Assembly: GCA_024138025.1 (NCBI GenBank)
Contig: JAMXBD010002827.1
Span: 1-64,000, forward strand
Length of the DNA: 64,000 bases
Direction of reading: 5' to 3'
DNA from: Combretum micranthum
Lineage: Eukaryota > Streptophyta > Magnoliopsida > Myrtales > Combretaceae
This document shows, piece after piece, positions 11,750 to 24,062 of the stretch. The notes beneath the pieces are model-generated. The model made no database searches, was not told the origin of the DNA, and saw nothing but the letters and a program-made list of their open reading frames with translations. The position numbers were made by a program, and so were the translations under genes. The stretch's first letter is position 1; each line of letters starts with the position of its first letter.

Positions 11750-13640
11750 GCAGGCTTTGAAATCTTCAGTTAGAACCTGAGGGCAGATTTATATTCTCTA
11801 CCACTAGGGATGAAATCCTGTATGAAGTTGACCTTGAATTGCTTGATAAGATCAATGTTAAGGTTCAAAAACATATGGTGTTAGGTACGTGTGTTAGTAA
11901 CTAGGAATGGTGTATGTTCCTCAGGAGAGCAAATATAATGTTGGCGTGAGAAGCATAACATGAGTGATAAAAAAAGTAGAGGAAAAATGGTAGGATAGGT
12001 TGATTAAACTGGAAGGGAAGCCTCCTGTCTTTTTGAAAGTCGAGTGGGATAAGGGGTTGATGAAGAAGATGAGAATGGTAGGCTATTTGTTGATGCAGCG
12101 GAAATAAAAGGAAACTATCGCAAGATGTTGATTCACGCACAAATACCCGGATTGTGATCTTCAAATATCTATTGATTCTGAGAATACCTAGAAATCTGGC
12201 ATCAAAAGTTGAAATCTACACAAAGATAATGAGTTTTGGAATAGAGAGAACACTCAAAGAAATTTCATTCAAAACAAACAATCTATATCTCATATGCCAT
12301 AGGGCTTATATATATATAAGCAAGCTTGAAAGTTGCCATAACCAAAAAAAGGACTAGAACCTATTAAAAGACATTAAATCCAATGAAACTGAAATCCTAT
12401 TAAAAAAACATTAAATCCTATTAAAAATCATACTAAATGACACTAAAAATTATTCTTTAAAAATATTAAATAATATTCTAAAGGCATTGACTGTATTATT
12501 AATTACAAATTCGAAAAACCCAAAAGACATGTAAAGTACGCCCCTCCAACACCGACAGTGTAGAACTAAAGGCTGGCGGCATAGGTTGCCAGCATAGGAT
12601 TTTCCATCTCTTCATCTTATGCTGCATCATTTGTTCTCTTTTTTCACTTGCTTTACTGTTCTCAATTGAAAATGGTCTTATATCTGCATCTATCTGGGAC
12701 AACAGAGCAAGCAAAGAGGGATGTTGCGGACAAGAAACTTGCGGTAATAAGAAAATTTTGCTGACTCCTTTCTATATGCATACGTGTTTTTGTCTCAATT
12801 CTACCTGTTTGTTTTACTGAAAGTGTCATCTAGAATTTGTTCTATATTTGTTACATTCAAAGTTTTCAAAATTTCAAAATATTTATCACATAATCTCAAG
12901 AGATTGTGTCTACTTACGCTTTTTAATGGTAAGTCATTGTAGAAGGTAAAGGTGGCAGCCAATGGCCATGGTGATGGTTAACCATATGTCTAGGAAAAAG
13001 TGGAAAACGGTTTTTGTTTTCTTAAAAACTAGAAGCCAGTTTTGTATTTTCTATGCTTGTTCACCATCTCCATTGAAGCCAACCACTGTAATTGTCTTCT
13101 ACAACCCCTTGGTAAAAGCCACTGATGTATGTAACCTCATAAGAGATTACAATTGATTAGTGTAACACAAAATTCTAAGTGAATTCCATGAAACAAGCAA
13201 CTATAAAAACTTCCAAGGTGAGCATTCGTTTAACAAGCACATTTTTTACATATCTTCCCTTAAGTTGAGTGATTGTGTGTGTTTAGTTGAAAGACATGCT
13301 TATAGGAGTAGAGCTCTCTAGGACCATTGAAAACATGATTGTGCTGGACTTCAAGCTTAGAACTCAGACTCCTACGAGACACCTAATAAACCATCCTGTA
13401 ACTGTGGTAGATTTACTTATCTGATCAGGATTATGTTAACGTATGCACGTTGGAGGAAATAAAATCTAGTTTTCATATATAAGTTTGCAAACGTCTAACT
13501 TTGGTAAATTTACTTGCACAATAAACCAAAACAGAAGAAGTGCAAGACGGGAAAGAACTCCATGAAAAGGTGGCTGGAAAAGCTAAGGCTGGATTGTTTG
13601 AGAAAGTTTTAGAAGTGGTAAGAAGCAAAAAAGGTGTGTA
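11750..13640 (+). pseudogene. Possible exon remnants of a decayed gene
   Basis: Three short plus-strand segments look exon-like. 11783-11885 stays open and ends at a GTACGT donor. 12691-12735 reads EQAKRDVADKKLA, with an AG before it and GTAATAAG after it. 13530-13619 reads as a Lys/Glu-rich peptide containing VAGKAKAGLFEKV and ends at GTAAGAAG. Phases across all three do not join cleanly and I recognise no family. A solo LTR (12091-12629) sits between the first two. This is a weak inference: it could be coincidence in AT-rich DNA or fragments of an unidentified gene. Confidence 0.2.
12091..12629 (-). mobile_element. Solo LTR (family shared with 23273-23865)
   Basis: Starts TGATGCAGC and ends GCTGCATCA, the TG...CA inverted termini of an LTR. 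It is flanked on both sides by TTTGT (12086-12090 and 12630-12634), a perfect 5-bp target duplication, with no internal retroelement sequence. The minus strand holds a TATATATATAAG promoter-like stretch followed by leader sequence, so the LTR is in minus orientation. A second copy at 23273-23865 is alignable over its whole length. Confidence 0.9.
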
Positions 13641-13649
13641 TATATCGTT

Positions 13650-14425
13650 AGATGTGTGTATTGTGTATATTGAATCACTGGTGTAAATTTCAATTTGTTT
13701 GGATTATGACTTAAGGTTGTTCTTGATTTGGTATTTTATTTAACCATTTTTTTAATGAAATAAACATCAGGTCCAATCGCTGTCTCGTTTAAAACCACAA
13801 TTAATTTAAATTGACTATTTTGCTTGATCATGAGTACTAATAATCCGGAATAACTTGGAAAATATTAGCTTTGATAAAATTCATTCATCTTATTCAAGTA
13901 GCTCAAATCTAATCAAACTGTATATAGGCACTTTTAACTCCACTAAAAACCTATAACATTAATATGCAATTTTCAACTCGACTCCTTTTTTTTTTTTCCG
14001 TTTCTGTTTTTGTTTTTAAAAAATCTTTTTGGATTTCTTTTTTTTCTAATTCGTCATATTTTTTTTTCCTTTTCCACATGAAAAGCAAGGGTTAAGGAGG
14101 AAAATTTTTAATAAAAATTTACATAAATACAATGATGTTAAAAATAATCCAAAAACTAAACATGCTAAACTGGTTTCTTGAAGAAATAGGTTTAAATTAC
14201 ATTAAACTTGGCTCTTAAAAAAACAACTTTAGTGCAATTATATTCAATTCGACACACCTTTTACTTAGTAGTTCACATATTTGCCAAATTTGGATTTTAT
14301 TTTAAATATTATTAATGCTTTACGTGAAGCAAATATATATATGTATACATATACAAACACACGAGCAATCCTACCTCTAAATGTATCAAATCATAACAAA
14401 TTGAAATCAATAAGTGACACGCATG
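13650..14425. other. AT-rich intergenic DNA
   Basis: Contains T-rich runs (13985-14070) and a TATATATGTATACATATA-like stretch (14333-14350). No gene or defined repeat was recognised. Confidence 0.4.
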
Positions 14426-14427
14426 TG

Positions 14428-15838
14428 CCATTAAAACTGCAACATGGGTAATGAATTCTCCACCACGCTTAAGTTGCTGTACATGTTCTACATATTTATG
14501 CTGGCTCGCAGCTTACACAAGCAGATGGACCCATACTTTACTGATCATCACCCATTTGCTACCTGGGAAACTGTTATAATCATTCACCGGTACCATGTAT
14601 TCGCACAACCAATCTCCTAGCATGGTCGCCTGTCTCGCTAGATCCTCTATTTAAATCTACTTTTTTTAGTTTTCCTTATTTCGATGATCCATCATTTCCC
14701 TTCCTTGCTTGAGGAACCGATCACAGGCATCTTCTATGGTCGTAATATTATGATGTTGAAGATAATGATCTATAAGCATCGCTAGGTGCTCGTATGTTTG
14801 TTTGTAATTTCCAAGATGTAGCATATTCTCTCAACACTGTACAAGGTACAATAAATAGTCGAAAAGGTGTCTTCTAGTTTTGTAATAGGGACCAACTCTT
14901 TCTCTAACAAGGACCTGCGCTATTTTACTCTTATTGGAATAATACTAAATAGAGTAGCAATGTGCCACTCAAATAAGGTCTTACAAAATTCACCATTGAC
15001 CAGCTCTCCTTGAAGTATCGCAAAGTCGTCAGTGATACGACACTATTCCACACATCCATGGACGAATCTCCTGGAAAGCTTTGATACATAAACTCAGAAA
15101 ATGCCATAATGACGAAAATTACTACTCCAAACATAGATTGCCATGAAAACCTATTCTTTCATGCCATCAGCATCACCTTCCACGGAAATGGTGTCAAACT
15201 CTTTCTTCCATTATAGAGGCAATAAAGGGAGAGGAGAAACTTTCCAGATTGTGAGTTGGATAATGCGACTTTTAAGCATGTTATGCTACTTCATTCTTCT
15301 TGACCTTTCTTCTGATCATTAAACAATGTTCTACTAGACGTACAAATAATTTAGGACAGAAATTTCCCAAGGGCATAGAGATTTTTGCATCTATCCAGCC
15401 ATATTAATGTCCAATTTGAGAAAACAACCAAAATAACTGCATATATCTCTATAATAACTATACCCATCATCAACAAATATGTAATCAAAACATCCGATAG
15501 TGGATAATGGTTAGACCTCATTTGTTTGTGTTTGATGACAAAGGAAAGCAATGTTGCAATGGATGAAACCAAATACACACAACGTAGACAAATGCCCCAT
15601 GTAGAATAGATTAATAATGCCTTCTTATATAACAAATCATACATGAGTCTTAGCTCGCACTTCGTTGTAGTAGTGCCATCTTATAACATGCATGTGCCGA
15701 GTAGTGATGAAACTATACAAAAGTGCAAGCGATGCCCAAAATCCTTTAACTCTATCCAAAGAATTTTGGTCATGGAGCAAAATGGAAATGGGATTAAAAC
15801 TATAAATAATTATTATCATTTTGTTTATGCTTGACTCA
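14428..15838 (-). pseudogene. DUF4220/DUF594 pseudogene, C-terminal two thirds
   Basis: The minus strand is collinear with the better-preserved DUF4220 gene at 20699-22689. Residues beginning MYDLLYKKALLIYSTWGICLRC (15351-15644) match that gene's MYDLLYTKALSIYSWLGICLRC segment, including the two or three hydrophobic helices and the SNWTLIWLDR motif. The stretch near 14430-14660 matches its DUF594 C-terminal end. Between them the frame is broken by many stops and indels. The N-terminal part is missing here; a matching N-terminal fragment lies at 19130-19560. The family comprises plant-specific proteins with N-terminal membrane helices and no established biochemical activity. This copy cannot encode a full protein. 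Confidence 0.8.
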
Positions 15839-15844
15839 TAAGCT

Positions 15845-16446
15845 ATGTGATAAGGCCTAACGGGTTTGGTTCTATTTATTGAGATGTCTTGGGGGATTCG
15901 ACTTGGTAGGCTTGAAATAGGAATAGTTGGATCGATCCGTCTTGTTCAACTTTTTTTAGGTAGGCATGCACATAAAAGGATGGCCAATGACCTTAGCCCA
16001 TGAGGAGCTCATTCAAGAGTAGCATGAATTGAGCTTGCTCCATGTCATCGATCAATCACTAAGATGCCATGACAATTGTCATCCATGCCAAGTGCTTATA
16101 AATATTTGGTCTCTCCTCCTCATTTCCAACTTTTGAGAGAGAGAGAGAGAGAGAGAAGACCAATAACATTCCATAAAGAAGAATCCTTTCACAAAGATTA
16201 AACAAGACAACTTAAGTGATTTCTACTTCAACTATTTAAGAATTGTAAGATTAACGTGCAAGGTTTACTCAAAGCTTCCTTGCTTGTCACTTGTGTATTT
16301 GAGATACTGAAACTATTTGTTTCTCCTTTCGTATCTTTCTCACCAACTCATCCTTTAATTAAGTGTCATTTCATCGATTGAAGTTATGTAGAAGACATGA
16401 AATCCACATGACACGCGCATAATTACCTTACGAAGAACCTTGCATC
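15845..16446 (+). repeat. Probable LTR-derived block inside DUF4220 relic
   Basis: A roughly 600-bp non-coding block beginning near TGTGATAAGGCC and ending near CATCTACA. It contains a plus-strand TATA context (GCTTATAAATATTTGG, about 16092-16107) followed by CTCTCCTCCTCATTTCC and a GA microsatellite (16131-16156), the usual layout of an LTR promoter and leader. I could not identify a target duplication and there is no second copy in the window. Confidence 0.4.
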
Positions 16447-16580
16447 TACAGATGTCAACATGGATAGAAACAAATAAACTTCATTTAGACAAGTACCTTT
16501 CTTAATAATTGTCCACATATTAATAAATCACATATTTATACATTATATTTTTATAGATTTGAGAGGCTATATTGATGTAG
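16447..16580 (-). pseudogene. DUF4220 fragment, duplicated at 19019-19150
   Basis: This stretch aligns with 19019-19150 (shared ATGTCAACATG, ATAGAAAC, AATAAACTTCATT). Its outer end GATTTGAGAGGCTATATT resembles the WALKSA codons of the intact DUF4220 copy (GATTTGAGAGCCCATATT near 22195). It shows that the split DUF4220 relics derive from at least two gene copies, not one simple interrupted gene. Confidence 0.5.
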
Positions 16581-16599
16581 TGTACAATGTGAAAAGTAT

Positions 16600-18230
16600 C
16601 ACAATTCCATTTTGTTAAAGACAAACCATACTCAATTTTTATTGAACAGACCATGTTAATTTGTTATCGATTCTATAGAAATTATGATGAATTGGTACTT
16701 AAGTATGTTTATGTGTTATTTCAAGTCTTGAAGGAAGCATTAAAGAAAATACAAACAAGTTTAGAGAAGATTTATGTACATTTGAAATCAAGGAACAAAA
16801 TAGGCCAGCCAAAACAGGGTTTATACTGCTGACTTACACTCAACACGAGCAAATTTTGGAAGCAGCAAAGCTAGCTTGGGAACAGAGCTCATCAGCCTTA
16901 GAAATTCATCTGTACACCGGCTCTTGGAAGTTTAACGTCGCCGACGTTTGGATGGCATAAACCATGCCAAAAATAAAAAACTTTAAAGCCAACAACTATG
17001 CTACCAGCCTTCATTGCAGAATTCGCCAGCGTTCAATATTTAACAACCTATGCCGGCCACTAGGAGACATAAGCTACCAGCGTTTTGCTAGCCTTGCATG
17101 TCCACAGTAGCAAAAACTTTAAAGCCGCCTCCAATGCTGCTTTCAACACCTCCTATGTGGTCTTTTTGAAAATTGGTCAAGATCAACATATGCCGACTAA
17201 ATCAAATTCAAAGCCATCGGTGTAGACACCAGTGTAGAACCAAAGGTGACAATATATACAAGAAAGCCGACAGCATTCTCGTCTTGAATTTAAATTTATA
17301 TTGAACACTGGATATGTATGCCAATTACCAGTGTATGTTGTGACTGATGAAATTGCAGATTTTATTTTATAAGTTTGTGTCGAACAAATCTTGTTTCATT
17401 CATTCCTTATACTTCAAAAAACCTGAGAGAAAGAGTGAGGATTGCATGGAGATGAGTAGCTAAGTCCTATTTTTCTAACGAAAGGATTGTTGCAAATTTG
17501 GTTCTACAAAGATTGTGAGATCTAATTGATTTGTTTTGTTCTGATTTTTATTTTGGATATTTATATATCTTTTGCTTTTTTTTGTCATTATCATCTTGTT
17601 TGATTGATGCAAATTAGAATCCGTTTGTTCAATTAGCATAATGATAAATTGCCAATTAGAATACCAAATTTGGTTATTCTAATATTTGTGGTACAATAAC
17701 ATGATCGATTATGAAATAGATGATTGATTTGTGTTATGAGAATATAAAATCTGGTCTAAATAGATCATGCTTTTGATTTGTTGGCATGAATTGGTAATCT
17801 CTCTTGTTCTTTATGCTATTGATAAATTAAACCCTAAGAGCTTGTTTAAGGTTGCTTAATCAATAAGGAAAATATTCGAAGAGCTTGTTTTGGTTATCCA
17901 AAACGTAAGGAGAAAGAGGTTGTTAACAACTATAACCAATTTATCTAAGATAAAAAATAAATATTTGCATCAATGATCAATCCTGTGAATTGAACTGTGA
18001 TAATACCTTTGATTAGGAACACTTTGATATTGAATCACCTTTTGAATCTCATTATTCAGTGAAAACTAGCTATCTTTTTCTAAAAAGTGTTTGTCCAAAT
18101 AATTTTTGATATAGCCTCTTCATCACATGTGGTTGATAAGAGATTTTGGCAAATGATGTAGAATCTTGATTGCAAGTCTAAACAAAAACATCTTTCGTAG
18201 AGGCTATAAAATAATTATTTATCTATTAAC
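16600..18230. other. Intergenic, partly GC-richer repeat-like sequence
   Basis: 16800-17330 is less AT-rich and repeats words such as GCCGGC, GCCGACA and AACCAAAGG, vaguely recalling the GGCTGGCGGCATAGG stretch in the solo LTRs at 12.6 and 23.8 kb. It is therefore probably retroelement-derived. No LTR pair, target duplication or coding region could be defined. Confidence 0.3.
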
Positions 18231-18237
18231 CACAATT

Positions 18238-18480
18238 TGTTTTGCATAAAAACAAATATCTAATCAAATTTTTTGTGGCTATTTTTTACCACATCAATAA
18301 CACTGTTTGGTATGTATATTGATGTGAAGGAGCTAGCCTATCAATACTAGATAATGTTAGGAAAAATATTAAATACTCAATATTAGGCTACCTATTTCAT
18401 ATTAATGAATGCAACAAACGATATTAAAAAGATAAAAAATAACTACAAAAATTTGATTGGGTATTAAATAAACCACTTAA
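18238..18480. repeat. Candidate inverted-repeat (MITE-like) element
   Basis: CTAATCAAATTTTTTGTGG (from about 18251) is mirrored by ACTACAAAAATTTGATTGG (about 18442-18460), and the similarity continues inward for roughly 45 bp per arm. This gives a potential hairpin of about 240 bp. Termini and a target duplication are not resolved. Confidence 0.4.
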
Positions 18481-19018
18481 AAATTTATATACCAAATTGA
18501 ATTTTTGTGCCAAGTATCAAATTTGACATTTATCTATATTAATTTACGAATAGAATGTTACATGCAATGTTTTCACAAAATTAGAAAAAAAAATCGATTT
18601 TACAACAAAATTCGTAAAGCCTTAACATGTTATACTTGTGGGGGACACAACTCGGGCTATAATTGCTCTCTTGGATTTTAGTGTTGTTTATTAGGACAAA
18701 TCAATGCTCATTATGAGGGGAAAAAAAAGAAACAAAATGACTACATATATCACTAAAATTACCACACTAATCATTAAAATGAAAAAAAAAAAGTGTTCCA
18801 AGACATACGACAATGCTTAGGTGCATTGTATTTGTACACAATAACAGGGAAATCAATGTAGCTATTGATGGAAATTGGAACCTGATCACAGAACATAAGA
18901 AGATGCCCTGATGAGAATTGGTCAATAACACAACATAAGACCTCCGTGGTGGTTTTTTTTTAATTTATTTTTTCATAACAACATCTTTGCGATGGATAAT
19001 GTACTAATCTATCTACAA

Positions 19019-19560
19019 AGTGAGATGTCAACATGCATAGAAACTAATAAACTTCATTAATATAAGTTTCTTCCTCAATAATTCCCTACATATCAATAAA
19101 ACATATAATTATATGTCTACTTTTGTTGATTTAATGCCCATATTCTCTCATAGAATATGCCAACCCTCAATACATAAATGGGAATTACCCCATATGTGTG
19201 TGTGTGTAAGAGGAATATGGTTGTTCCAAGATACAATGATTGCGTAAAGTGTCATAGGGACTTTAATAACTAAATTGTGCAAGTATTTCAATATCTTCTG
19301 AGAAAAGACAGTAATCGTGTTGGTCCTTTGAGGCGCAAAATTAGGAATGATACCTATAACAAATGTAGTTGTTAGTCTTCTTGCAACGATATCCTTTATT
19401 TTTAGGCAAGGAAACAAAGTCAAAAAGTAACCGTTCTGTCATCATAAACATGTGTACAACATACTAGTATTTAGTCCACATTGCTTCTTAAATCTTCTTC
19501 TAAGAACAAAAGAATATAAGAATTCTGCGTATTGACATGTTATGTATAGTAACTATTTTG
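19019..19560 (-). pseudogene. DUF4220 pseudogene, N-terminal fragment
   Basis: The minus-strand open stretch 19148-19423 reads LHNLVIKVPMTLYAIIVSWN, matching LNLVIQVGVALYAIIESWN of the better DUF4220 copy, followed by an ERIWAL-like end at about 19140. Upstream (19470-19530) a degenerate match to its first helices is visible. It stops where the relic at 14428-15838 would continue. The downstream part 19019-19130 is paralogous to 16447-16560. It is truncated and cannot make a protein. Confidence 0.7.
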
Positions 19561-20698
19561 ATCTCCCATGTTTATAAAAACTTGGTTAATTTTGGAAGTT
19601 TGCACTCAAGTTTATATATATTTATGTATATACATGTAGGTATGCATTTTATTTATGTATGTATATATGTATAAACTCGACATTTAATTAATTTTTTTAG
19701 GAGAGACATAACACTATCATGTAATATTTATACAATGATAATGATATCCAAGCTCACCCTTTAGAGAATATATTATTGTTCTTTCCTTAAAAATAGGTTT
19801 TAATAGTCGTAGTAGTCTTTACCTTTACTTTACAGAAGAATATTCTTAAGCTATAGAATGAAGCAATGTTTGATATCTTCTCTTTCAATGCGGGTAAATG
19901 CAAACCATTATTGCAAACCATTATTACAAACCATCAGTCACACAAACTATAATAGCCTCCGGAACTTGACCTTCGGCAACATTATTACAACCTTGAGAAT
20001 TAAACTCCAACAAGTCTTTCAATTTGTTTCACATAACAGAAAATAAACTATGCGAAGGTTTATTATTATAAAGAAAACATATAAATTAAAAAACTTCACA
20101 TCGTTGAAAATCCTAAACAACATGGGCCATATGTGCTTCCTGATCCAATCGTCCACATCATCCGCCTCGTCCTCGGCTGTTGCATCCAATCACTGCATTG
20201 ATTTTTTAAAAATCATAATAGGAACATGCATTAGATTAATATCATTAGATGTAATTAAACAATCATGAGTTTCCTAATGATATTAACATTTTATTAACAT
20301 AACATTATTTTTTTTTTCTAATTAACATTCTAAGTAATGCGAATCACGAAGTGAATTATAATTTATTTTAATATCAATGTTGCTGTCATAACTTTCCTTT
20401 TAATAAAGCTAATTTGAATGCATCCGCACACATTATCTCTAATTTCAATATCATGTTATTTACATAAAAAAGATAAATAACTTATTAGTGAAAACTTACA
20501 GGGTACAAAAAGTCTCAAAATTCTAACTTAATATGCACTTCTATATTAATTAGTATTGTTATATACAGAATTTGAGTAAGTCCCACCACACACACACATA
20601 TATCCTTTGTTTCTTTTAATTGATTTCTTCTTATCATCGTATTTATAGCTAAAGATAATTGAATTTGAGTCCTATATATATATGTATCAGTACCTGTG
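19561..20698. other. AT-rich intergenic DNA downstream of DUF4220 gene
   Basis: No gene is visible. Short open stretches at 19858-20268 (+) have no recognisable motif. TATATATA runs lie near 19610-19670 and 20672-20685, and a short CA run near 20585. Confidence 0.4.
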
Positions 20699-22689
20699 CT
20701 ACATCATGAAAAAGAGACGTGCAACTCGTTCATACGTGTAGGATGAGGATGCGAGTGCCAGTACAAAAGCAACATGCGTAATAAATTCTCCACCTCCTTC
20801 GGTAAGCATTTGTACATGCTCTTCCCATCTTCGGTGGCTTGCAACGTATATAAGCATGTTGATCCAATATTCAGCTATCATCTCCCATCTCTTTGCTACA
20901 TCATCAAAGCTGTCCAGCAATTTAACTGCTAGTTTCGCTCCATCTCTGGTTGCAGCAATTGCTGCAATATTACCCATAGGAGAACTTGGTACACCGCGCC
21001 TTTTTCTTACAGCTTCAAGCAATTGCACATAATCACAATTATATCTCTTCAAATCACATATGTATGACTCCATTTGTTCGAATAGCTGTTTATAGTTTCC
21101 TGGGGGTAGCATTTTCTCATGAAACCGTGCTAAATACATCAAATATTGAGATACGTATCTACTTGCATTACGTTTGGAACCAGCTTTTGATCCATCAACA
21201 CCAGCAACAGCCTTACCATCAGAGGACTCCATTTTTTTTTTATCGGAATAGTAACAGAGAGTAGTAGCAATGTGCCAAGTGAATAGTGCATGTGCATGCT
21301 CAGTAGAATCTGGTTTAAACTTAACATCAGTACCATCCCGTTTAAGAGTAGTCTCACCAACTACTTCACTACGAAGAAACTCAGTAAAATTGATCGTTCC
21401 CTCATCAGGCCTTCCCTTCCTAAACTTGTTGAGCCAATCAAGAATTGCCGCGTAACTCAGTTTTCTTACTCCGTTGACATCATCATCTCCTGCAAATGTA
21501 TCAAATTGTGATGTTTTGTCGACATCTTTCTCGAAAAAGGCATCAATCTCCTCCCATGGCAATAAAGAGAAAGGTAAAACGTCACGGATTCTTCTTTCGT
21601 TTCCAGGTTGGTCAACGGCAAGACTTCTAAGAATGTCATACTGCTTCATTCTTCTTGACCATCTTTTCTCACCAAACAAAGGTCTACTCCATGTGTGAAT
21701 AATTTGAAACAGAGATTTCGCAAGGGCATTATCATTTTGATATCTATCCAACCAAATTAATGTCCAATCGGAGAATACAATCACGATGACACCATATATC
21801 TCTAATATAACCGCACCAGTCATCACAAAATAGGTGATCAAGACATCCGATAATGGGTAAGACCACTTGGCCTCATTGTGTTTGTGTATAATAACGAAGA
21901 TAGTCATTGTTGCTATGGATGTCACCAAATATACACATCGTAGACAGATGCCCAACCAAGAATAAATTGATAAAGCTTTTGTATATAACAAATCATACAT
22001 GAGCCCTATCTCAGTCTCCACTAACATGAAGGCCTTGCAAAAATCCAATGGCACAGGCATAACACCATACAATGTTCTATTTGTAAAACGATGCACCAAT
22101 ATGGATAGGAATTGGAAAACATCAGCAAAATAAGTACCTCTATGATGGCCATCCCTCTTTGAAGCAAATCGATGATATTTGTTTAAATGTTGCAGATTTG
22201 AGAGCCCATATTCTCTCACAATATTTGACAGCTCCCAATATATATGTAGGAATCACCAAATATGTAAGAGGATTATGGTTGTTCCAGGATTCAATAATAG
22301 CATAGAGTGCCACTCCTACCTGAATAACTAGATTGAGGAAATGTCTCAACCATAGCTTATTATCTTCTAAGGAGTAGGCAAGTGATGGTGTCTGGTCCTC
22401 CAAGATGTAAGATCAAGAATGGCACCCACAAGAAATGTAGTTGACGGTTTTGCAGTGGCTCCCCTTTCAACAATTCTCCTCTATTTCGGACAAGAAGACC
22501 AAGTGAAAGAATTGCCACTGCATCAGAAGAAACATATGCACACCAGAGTAAAATCTTAAGTGAAACTGCTTCTGAAATTTTCCTTCGAGACCCAAAAATG
22601 AAAAGAATGACTTGTATTGACATGCTAAGTATGACACCTAATCGAACCTCCCACAGATACAAAAACTCGATAATTGTTTGCAAAAGCAT
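20699..22689 (-). pseudogene. DUF4220/DUF594 membrane protein gene, frame-broken
   Basis: Three overlapping minus-strand open frames together cover a whole DUF4220-DUF594 protein of about 660 codons, the family's normal length. The likely start is the ATG at 22687-22689 (MLLQTIIEFLYLWEVRLGV). The N-terminal part has helix-rich DUF4220 sequence with the family motifs LHLGGPDTIT, SLEDNKLWLRH and ERIWALKSA. The long frame 20699-22219 adds LVETEIGLMYDLLYTKA, further helices, SDWTLIWLDR and, at the end, the DUF594 motif LTEGGGEFITHV. The frame is lost twice: an extra base within the GGPDTITAYS codons near 22380, and an indel between 22140 and 22215. Genes of this family are usually single-exon, so introns do not explain the breaks. 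Function is unknown; family members are predicted integral membrane proteins. It could be a recent pseudogene or a real gene with two sequence errors. A GT run and a T-rich tract lie just upstream (22706-22752). Confidence 0.85.
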
Positions 22690-22725
22690 ATCTCTTTCTT
22701 TCTTTCTTTTTTTTTTTTCACTCAA

Positions 22726-23267
22726 ACTTATATTATGTGTGTGTGTGTGTTATGTGGGAGAGATGTAATAATGCCTTAGGTTTATATAGACCAATAAAGC
22801 TGTGGAGAATATATCTTTTCTTCAAATTTTAGTTTTAGTATTAATCTTTACCTTTGTTTTGAGTTATAAAAGAATCTACTTTTGCATTTGTGTTTTAGAA
22901 TGAAACCATGCTTATACTTTAGCCCTTTCAGTGGGGTAAAATATAAGAAACATTTTTGTCATCTTTAATCCATATAGTAATATTGAATTTTTCTATTCAA
23001 CCATATCTTTAACTAATTAAATCAAATTAACAAGACAAATGAGACAAGATTCATGTAGTCTCAATATGTACAAGCATATTACAGTTTATCAATTAAAAAT
23101 AGTGTTATCAAAACAAGGCTAGGGGTTTGGTTCGAACATGTTAGCAGATCAAGGATCAAACTAATGTCAATAAAAAGTAAAGATATAAGGGACATTTTAA
23201 TTATTAAAGACAAATATATATGATATCACTAAATTAAATATATATTTGGATCAAATTAATCAATTAG
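22726..23267. other. AT-rich intergenic DNA upstream of DUF4220 gene
   Basis: Contains a (GT)n run at 22737-22751, which begins about 50 bp upstream of the DUF4220 start. No gene was recognised. Confidence 0.4.
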
Positions 23268-23272
23268 CTGTT

Positions 23273-23865
23273 TGACACAGCGGAGGTACGAAAGGAAACT
23301 TATCGCAAGACGTTGATTCCCGCATAAATACCCGGTTTGTGATCTTCAAATATCTATTGATTCTGAGAATTCCTAGATATCTGGCATCAAAAGTCGAAAT
23401 TTACACAAACATAACGAGTTTTGGAATAGAGAGAACACTCTCAAGGAAATTTCATTAAAAAAAAAACAATCTATATCTCATATGCCATAAGGCTTACATA
23501 TATATAGGCAAGCTTGAAAGTTGCCATAACCGAAAAAGGACTAAAACCTATTAAAAAATATTAAATAGCATTTAAAAGGAAAAACTAAAATTGATATCGT
23601 ATTAAAAGACATTAAATCTTATGAAACTGACATCCTATTAAAAGACATTAAATCCTATTAAAAATCCTACTAAATGATACTAAAAATTATTTTTTAAAAA
23701 TGTTAAATGATATTCTAAAGGCATTGACCGCATTATTAATTACAAATTCTAAAAACCTAAAAGACATGTAAAGTATGCCGCTCAATACCGGCAGTATAGA
23801 ACTAAAGGCTGGCGGCATAGGTTGCCGACATAGGATTTTCTTTCTCTTCATCCTATTCTGCATCA
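23273..23865 (-). mobile_element. Solo LTR (family shared with 12091-12629)
   Basis: Starts TGACACAGCGG and ends TTCTGCATCA. It is flanked by CTGTT on both sides (23268-23272 and 23866-23870), a perfect 5-bp target duplication, with no internal domain. It aligns end to end with the solo LTR at 12091-12629 but is about 54 bp longer, mainly from a block of repeated TATTAAAAGACATTAAAT-type units in the middle. TATA and leader lie on the minus strand. Confidence 0.9.
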
Positions 23866-24062
23866 CTGTTATATTCATATAAGACATATACCTTGAAAAA
23901 CAAAGTATAAGATAATTATTATATTTTGTAAATTTATAGTATAGTATGAATATATATTTAAAATTTTAGTAAGTCTTTTTTTTTCCTCGAACTAGGCTAA
24001 TCGAGTTATGCTCCAAGTCAATTTGGGTTATGCCAATCTAGGCCAAATGCATGGATTGACTT

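Noticed and set aside
15643..15834. 63-codon plus-strand open frame
   Set aside because: Antisense to the DUF4220 pseudogene; the peptide has no independent support.
18600..18700. Zinc-knuckle-like reading CYTCGGHNSGYNC
   Set aside because: The frame closes within a few codons on both sides and spacing departs from the usual CCHC; probably chance or a minute gag remnant.
20986..21698. Overlapping plus-strand open frames
   Set aside because: They are antisense shadows of the DUF4220 coding region.
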